Assembly: GCA_004431415.1 (NCBI GenBank)
Contig: QPMI01000506.1
Coordinates: 1 to 37,261, forward strand
DNA length: 37,261 nt
Direction: 5' to 3'
Source: Cyanophora paradoxa
Lineage: Eukaryota; Glaucocystophyceae; Cyanophorales; Cyanophoraceae
Numbering within the stretch: position 1 is the stretch's first letter; every line of letters begins with the position of its first letter. A model generated the notes under the pieces. That model was not told the origin of the DNA. It saw only the letters and a list, made by a program, of their open reading frames with translations, and ran no database searches. The translations under genes and the position numbers were made by a program. This document shows positions 31,641 to 37,261 of this stretch, one piece after another.

Positions 31641-31778
31641 CCGAGCTCTAGGCCTAGGTCAATGTCACTTTGCTGTATGTGGATGTTTCCATTTCCTTTC
31701 CCGCCCAGTGCGAGCAGGAGAGAGCGTTTCATTAGACATAGCCAGAGCTAGCTATATCAAGCTAGGGCTAGAGGGCCG

Positions 31779-33961
31779 CTAGAGGGCTAGCCTAGCGGGC
31801 CGGGGGCGCGCACGAGGGGATCGAAATTGTGCACATAATAAAGAAAGCTGCACGCATTTCCTGGGGCTCCAGCAGGTACTCGTCCGGTGGGAAGAAGCCA
31901 TCCCTGCATTGACCGGGCACGGGGCGCGTCGTTGTTGGCGGTGCGTCGTGCACCACTGCATCCAGCCGGGATGGACACATCGTACAGGTGCAGGTCGGAA
32001 AGCTGCTCGTTCAGCTGCAGCATGAACAAGAAGAGCCGGGGGAGCCCTCCAAGGGGGTTGCTGGAGTACTGCTCCGCAATGCGTCCACGTACCCCGGAGC
32101 TTCCTCATCATACTCCCGCCGAAGTTGACCACATGCTTCCAGATCTCCTTCAAGTCCTCATTGCATTCCTTGAACATCTCGTCCCGCAGCATCCTGAGCG
32201 TGAGGAAGCTTGATAAACAATGAAGGGAGTGCCGGGGCAGGTAATTTCACACCGGAGAGTCGTGCGGGGTTCGTCAAAGACGACGAAGTCGGCTCAACGG
32301 GTCCTTCATGCGGCTGTCAAGGACCGAGCCGTTGACAGAGCCGCCCTCTGGTTGTGGATATCCTTCATTTCCGTCCACTCTGGCAGGTTGAACATCAGAG
32401 GCCGCATGTAGTTCATGTTCTCGCGCCTGCACCCGGGCCCAGTGAGCTGGGACAGCACAATTTAAAGAACAGGGAACAGGTGCCGCAGTGCATACCACCA
32501 GTCTGGCCTGCCGTTCTGCCCCCCGTCTCCTTGGAGCCTGAATTCACGTGGTGGTTCAGCTGTTCTTCGCGATGGCGAGGCCGTACTCCATCACGTACAT
32601 GGTCGCCTTCGCCATGGCAAACAGCTGTTGAGGTCGAGTCTGAATGCAAGCGGAGAATAATAAGCATGCATGCCAAGTGAATTCGAATGCACGCATGCAA
32701 ATTAAGAGCTCTTAATTTGGCAAGTCTCAGCAGAAGTAACTGATTGTAGCCTTCCAACATGTACATAGGATGGCCATCATGGTCTGTAGCTGTCATCGAC
32801 TGGCGGGTCGCACGAAGGGCACCTGTTGTACCACTCGAGCATCTCCAGCATCACAGCCGCATCCACGATGGGCTTCGTGACCTTGACATTCACCCACCTG
32901 CCATGGAGTGTTACCGGAGAGAGCAAATACAGAAGGAATGCGTGGGGGAGAGGGCGTGTCCATCACCTCAATTCTTCTCGACCTTCGGGTTCGGTAGGAT
33001 GGGCCACCATGACGGCGTCGCGCAGGTCGTTGGGATCTTCGAAGTTGAGCCTCCGCCAGGGAAGGCCGGTGGTGGGGTCCGTGATGTTGCCCTTCGCAAT
33101 TTCCTCGTCGATCAGCCGCTCGTTTCCTCCAGCACGAGCGCCTTTCGGTGGCCGCGCCCGGGGTCAGGTGCGGCGCAGGTGAGCAAGAGGAGTGGGAGGG
33201 AGCACACGTGGGCTGTCCAGGTCAGCCGGTTCTCTGCGCCGCAGTCCGAGGAGACCGTGTCGAAGACCCCGAACTCCTCACGACCGACCTGCAGCTCTGG
33301 GGTCACGGAGCACGCAGCTGCGAGGCGTGTGCCCCTCGCGCGCACTTGTACAGTTTGTAGCCTTGTATAGTGGAGCGAGCAAGCCCGCAATGCAGTCCAG
33401 GATGAATGTGGACGTATTCTCCACGGCCGCGAAGATGTAGACGTTCGTGTACGGCACCGCCTTCTCGTTCTGGTCGAAACCGACACTCCAGCCGAAGAAC
33501 TTCCTGCGCACAAGGCGTGCGTCAGCGCGGCGCGGCGGTGCGGCACGGGCGGCGTGGCGGCGCGGACCCGTAGAAGGTCGAGCGGTGGATGGACCTGCGC
33601 TTTTTCGCGAACTCGCCCAGGCGAACGTTGCGTCCCGTCGGATCCAGCTCCGCGAGGGCGTGCTGAATCCTAGACTTCGCCACAGTGATGCCCGCGGCCC
33701 TGAGCGCCCGCGGATCGCGTCGTAGCCGTATCCGTCGCCGCACAAAGTCGCCGCTTCTTCTACGACATCGTAAACTGCCTCCTTTGAGAGAGAGTAGTCC
33801 GTCGAGAGGTCGAGGTCGCTGAGCTTGTAGCGCAGGGCGCGCATCGAAATCTGGATTTGGTGCTCCTCGTGCAGCAGAGCCACGATCTCCCTCGCCTTTC
33901 TCTTCTGAGCCACATACTCCTCCAGAATCTCCGGGTCGATGTAAATCTCGAAGCCGCTCAT
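31779..33961 (-). CDS. Integrase-like (DDE core) protein, fuller copy
   Basis: The start is MSGFEIYIDPEILEEYVAQK at 33,961. A helix-turn-helix-like N-terminus (REIVALLHEEHQIQISMRAL, YKLSDLDLSTDYSLS) is followed by ALRAAGITVAKSRIQHALAE after one missing G near 33,710, then LDPTGRNVRLGEF. The core shows FGWSVGFDQNEKAVPYTNVY with a candidate first Asp (about 33,450-33,500), VYIFAAVENTSTFILDCIAG, and FDTVSSDCGAEN (about 33,235-33,270), close to the D-x-G-x-EN second-Asp motif of integrase cores. I could not place the third acidic residue. Downstream segments TDPTTGLPWRRLNFEDPNDL, VNVKVTKPIVDAAVMLEMLE, RPLMFNLPEWTEMKDIHNQ, MFKECNEDLKEIWKHVV and LFLFMLQLNEQLSDLHLYDV (another frame gap near 32,095) run to a stop at 31,779-31,781. 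Some of these could be a second gene. The element class is not identified. Confidence 0.6.
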
Positions 33962-34671
33962 TGCGAGGCGAACCGCAATGAGCGCCCGCAGCTCCGTGCA
34001 CTAGGCTATCGCTGTTTTGGCCGCTGGGGCGGCTCTCCGGCGGTCTGCGCCGGCTGTTCCCGCGGTCGAAAAATTCACTGCACCCCCCCTCCCTTGACGC
34101 TGTCGTCAAAACCGAGTGCTGGGCCGCGTCGGGCGCGCGCAGCATCTTCAGCGACCTAGCATCGCATCCGTGGTAGGTTTGAGCGCTGCCGCATGCATCT
34201 GAGTGCCCGAGCTGGCGCCCGCACGCTCGACGGGCGCGCGTCCAGGGCAGCGCGCGCGCAGCCCGCCCGGCCACACGAACCACTTGTATGTATGATACAA
34301 AGACCTCTTACGCTACTAGCTCGCCGGCGCCGCGCCCGGGCTCCTGTTCACTATGCCAGGATCGGCTGCCAGGGACTGCCTGCCTGGCCGCTGCCATGCC
34401 CGGTGCATGTGCTACGTATTTGTTCCACCAAGGAGCGCCCGCTCGCCGCCCCTGCCTTGCACCATGACCATATACAACAATCCCTCCGGGAATTGAAGCA
34501 AATGCTCCTGGGGGGGTGCACACCAAGGCCCTGACACTCGGCGGCTTTCGCGCAATCTTTTATATGAAATAAGATCCTAATTATAAGCTCGAATCTTGAC
34601 CCCGTAGCTGGTCGCGCCGCGCCCCCGCGCGCAGTGAACCGTGTGTCGGCGGGGCGTTCGGCGCGGACGCG
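33962..34671. other. Intergenic, no supported gene
   Basis: About 700 bases between the divergent integrase-like and beta-propeller genes. Open frames are present on both strands but lack motifs. A CCCCCCCTCCC run lies near 34,082, and an AT-rich patch with TATATGAAAT near 34,560-34,590 could belong to a promoter. Confidence 0.45.
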
Positions 34672-37036
34672 GGGAGGGCGTCCTGTGCTTCGTCGCCTCC
34701 CCGAAGGACGGGTCCCTCATCGCCGCGTCGGCGACCCGTCCGCCGCGAATTCGAAGGACTCCCACCTCGTCAAGGTGCACTTTGCGCGGTCGCTCAAGGC
34801 TGCCGCATGTGCACGCGGGCGGCCGCTGACTCGCGCCACGCCCGGCTCCGCGATCGATATCGCTTGCGATCGCAGCTCAGCGCGCCGACATGGACGACGG
34901 TGGCGGCGACGTCGCGGGAGCTCGGCCTGACGCAGGCGGAGGTCGAGGGCGGCCCAAGGTCCTCCAGAAGGGCGCCATGAACTGCACCATCGACGCCGCA
35001 GGTGCGCATAATTGAATAGAATATAAATATATATTGTACATGTGCTCGCGCTCGAGCAGCTCTTGACGGCGCGTGCGCTGCAGGCAGTACGCGTACTTCG
35101 CGAGCTCGCGGGAGGTGATTCAGGTCGACGCCGCCACGCTCGCGACGACCGCCACCTACCAGCTCGATCCGGACAGGGCCTACGGCGTCGTTGCGATCCA
35201 CGCCGCCGGCAATCATGTGCGTCTGGCCCCTCGCATTGACAATTCATATTAATAATTTGCGAACTGTATCACAGGTTTACGTCGTCGCTTCCCGCCGAAG
35301 CGCAGTGAGCATGAGCGGCGACAGCCCCGTCGGTCGTGTCGATCGCCTCAATACTGCGGCGGTCTCGCCCGACCTCGGGGGCCATGAAGCGGGACCTGCG
35401 TGCCGTGGCCATGCGCCTCGCCGTCAACCAGTCGGTCGATCTCCCCGCGACCCTCGGCCGCCGCGCGCGTCGGTCCTGGCGCCCACGGCGGGCCTCCTCT
35501 TCGTGGCCGGCGACGGCCTCGGGCGCGGGTGCTCCGCCTCGACGACATCACCGTCCACGCCGACGCGCCGCGGATCACGGAGGGCAGCGCCGCGATGGAG
35601 GGCCCGTACAGCGGGGCCGTCGTGGAGAAGGACGGGCGCCTCTACGTCCTCTCCCTCCCAACCCGCCCCGACCCCGACGCCGTCCCAAGCCCTAGCCGAG
35701 CCCGTCCCCTTCCGCGACGCCGAGCCGACTCCGGCTCCCGTTTGCAATCCCTGCATGTTCAGACGGCCTTGCTCGCGGCCGCGGGGGCGCCGGCGCTCGC
35801 GAGGAGCACGGGCGGTCGCTGCTCTCCTTGCCGAGCTGCGGCAATTGCGCGGGCGGACAGCTACCTGCGGGGCAGTCGTGCACGCAGTGCTCTGCTCCTG
35901 CTCCTTATTGCCCACCCGGGGTAATTGGCTGCGGCCCTCCTCCCATGAGAATTCGCCGCTCTAGATCTCTCCTTTCGGACGCTGCGGGCGCGCACGCCCT
36001 CCTCACGCTCTTCCACTTCGGAGTTTCTGGTAGCTCGTGCGCTTATGCATATATATGTTTACGATTGTTTTCGTTTCTTTCCATTCATGTGCATGATACC
36101 CCGGTATCGTGCTGTTTGCAGCGTGACGATCTCGCGCAATGACACGTATCGCGCTGAGCTCTCGGTGCGCCGAATCGCACTTTTGTTAATAAAAAACAAG
36201 TCCGACGTGCACATCAACATGTTAATGCTTGATGTCGCTGCGCAGCCTCCTCTCCGTCCTCCTCGAGCCTGCCCTTCCTCTTCTTCCCCTGCGCCTCCGT
36301 CATCCCGGCGCCAACGCCGCCCCGACTGACGCGCGCGCCTACGCCATCGTCCCCTCGGAAGGCGGCCACGGTGCTTTGCACGCGTTTCTCGGTTTCACTT
36401 GCGGAATTCGAAGGACGCTCATCGCTGACCAGCGGCCGCTTGCGCATAGCGATCGCGGCCTTCTCGCTGTATCCCTCGCTGAGCAAGGTCGGACCGCCAG
36501 CTCGATCAACGGCAACCTCTCGAAGGTCCTGCAGGTGCGACTCGCAATTCGCTTCAGCAACGCTGGCGCCATCTCCGGTTTTTCCGGCTCTCAAATTCGA
36601 CTGCCCTTCAGGTGGTCCGCGCGGGCCGAACAGCGCCACCGTCTTCATGGGGTCCCGGGGGTGCCGACCCCACGCCGTCGCCCAGCCCGAGCCCGTCGCG
36701 TCTGCGACCCGAGCCCGACCCCGTCTGCGACGCCGAGCCCGTCGCCGACGCCGATCCCGTTGACGACGCCGAGGCCTTGCACACTCTCAGAGTCTGCTTT
36801 GAAAACAAACGCCACTCTAGATCTCGAGCTCGATCTTTGTCAGCGGCATTCCCATGTGCGCGAACTGCGTTGCCAACGCCCTGGCGGATGGAGCAGCGTG
36901 CGAGCAGTGCTACCAATGCGTTTCTTGCAACACCCCTTGTCGGAAACGTGCACTGCTTGAGGAGAAGAACGTTAACGCGTCGACGGCTGCGGTAACGATC
37001 GCAAACCGACGCACAGGCGCTATTGGCGGAAGGTGA
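34672..37036 (+). CDS. Probable beta-propeller protein with Pro/Ser-rich and Cys-rich parts
   Basis: Segments look like blades of a YVTN/WD-type propeller: GVLCFVASPKDGSLIAAS, then (one base short near 34,725) DPSAANSKDSHLVK; QYAYFASSREVIQVDAATLA, AYGVVAIHAAGNHVYVVASR, joined across a clean intron (gtgcgtctgg to tatcacag, about 35,217-35,275); LLFVAGDGLG, then (G-run short near 35,525) VLRLDDITVHADAPRITEGS, MEGPYSGAVVEKDGRLYVLS. Downstream are Pro-rich repeats (TPSPSPSPSPSRLRPEPDP near 36,670-36,720) and Cys-rich stretches: SCGNCAGGQLPAGQSCTQCS near 35,830 and MCANCVANALADGAACEQCY, QCVSCNTPC near 36,855-36,940. These resemble extracellular modules. The start codon and the exons between 35,700 and 36,840 are not resolved, and the parts could belong to two genes. 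An acceptor-like TTTTTTTTCAG near 37,240 hints at a further exon. Confidence 0.45.
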
Positions 37037-37261
37037 CGGCGGCATTGTGCTCTGTCCGGGATGCAGATTGTCGGCCGATTGTGATACGTCAATTGGATTT
37101 GTGAGATCAGGAGGCTCCTGTGGCGGTTGCCCAGCACTAGTCGGCATTCACGTTCAATTCTTGACTACGAGAGAGATACTGACACAGGCGAGTGCGATGA
37201 CTGAGAACTCGAATGACGTGCACGTTACATTAACGTATATTTTTTTTCAGGATAGCCCAAT

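Noticed and set aside
30457-31782. A 441-codon plus-strand frame over the right inverted-repeat arm
   Set aside because: It runs antisense to the RING-PHD N-terminus and through the repeat. The frame is not preserved in the left arm, so it is not a gene.
22343-33961. Assignment to KDZ, Maverick or Crypton elements
   Set aside because: I saw no KDZ-type transposase signature, no viral-type polymerase, ATPase or capsid gene, and no tyrosine recombinase motif. Only D and D-x-G-x-EN-like integrase features are visible.

Overview
This looks like nuclear DNA of a photosynthetic eukaryote. It is very GC-rich, and its genes are cut by many short introns (about 45-120 nt). Most introns are GT-AG, a few appear to be GC-AG, and many carry a CTAAC or CTGAC branch-like motif before the acceptor. 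The best lineage clue is the FKBP gene at 4056-5433. Its leader starts MAF, carries an SFVGQRL motif and then a twin-arginine thylakoid signal, with no ER signal peptide in front. That fits a primary plastid with Phe-based transit peptides (glaucophyte such as Cyanophora, or red alga). The lineage is an inference.

Region 1 (1-12,912) is ordinary gene-dense sequence. It holds a soluble (ADCY10-like) adenylyl cyclase on the minus strand, running off the left edge; a thylakoid-lumen-type FKBP prolyl isomerase; a minus-strand nuclear-type protein with basic and acidic tails; a ribose-phosphate pyrophosphokinase (PRPP synthase); and an unrecognised gene with a Lys-rich C-terminus.

Region 2 (12,913-15,499) has no convincing gene. 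It is full of perfect and near-perfect palindromes and TA repeats.

Region 3 (15,500-21,593) has three well-supported but unrecognised genes: A (736 aa, 11 exons, Cys-rich tail), C (167 aa, minus strand) and B (plus strand). The modelled start codons of B and C overlap in one CATG.

Region 4 (21,684-33,961) is the accessory part. Two inverted copies of a roughly 600-650 bp segment enclose about 8.7 kb, and each copy ends exactly at the start codon of a different inward-facing gene. Inside lie an integrase-like gene fragment, a coiled-coil gene with a tandemly duplicated exon, a 1.3 kb foldback element, a SET-domain gene divergent from an unrecognised gene, and a RING plus PHD-finger gene. A fuller integrase-like gene of the same family lies just outside the right copy. 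The whole resembles a large composite mobile element, or its remains, carrying chromatin-type proteins.

Region 5 (34,672 to the end) holds parts of a plus-strand beta-propeller protein followed by Pro/Ser-rich and Cys-rich stretches.

One technical point affects all annotation here. In at least a dozen places a conserved reading frame continues only if one base is added, usually in or next to a short homopolymer. All cases I could resolve are deletions. Under-called homopolymers in the assembly explain this better than widespread gene decay. Gene ends and exon lists below are read by eye and are approximate unless an exact model is stated.
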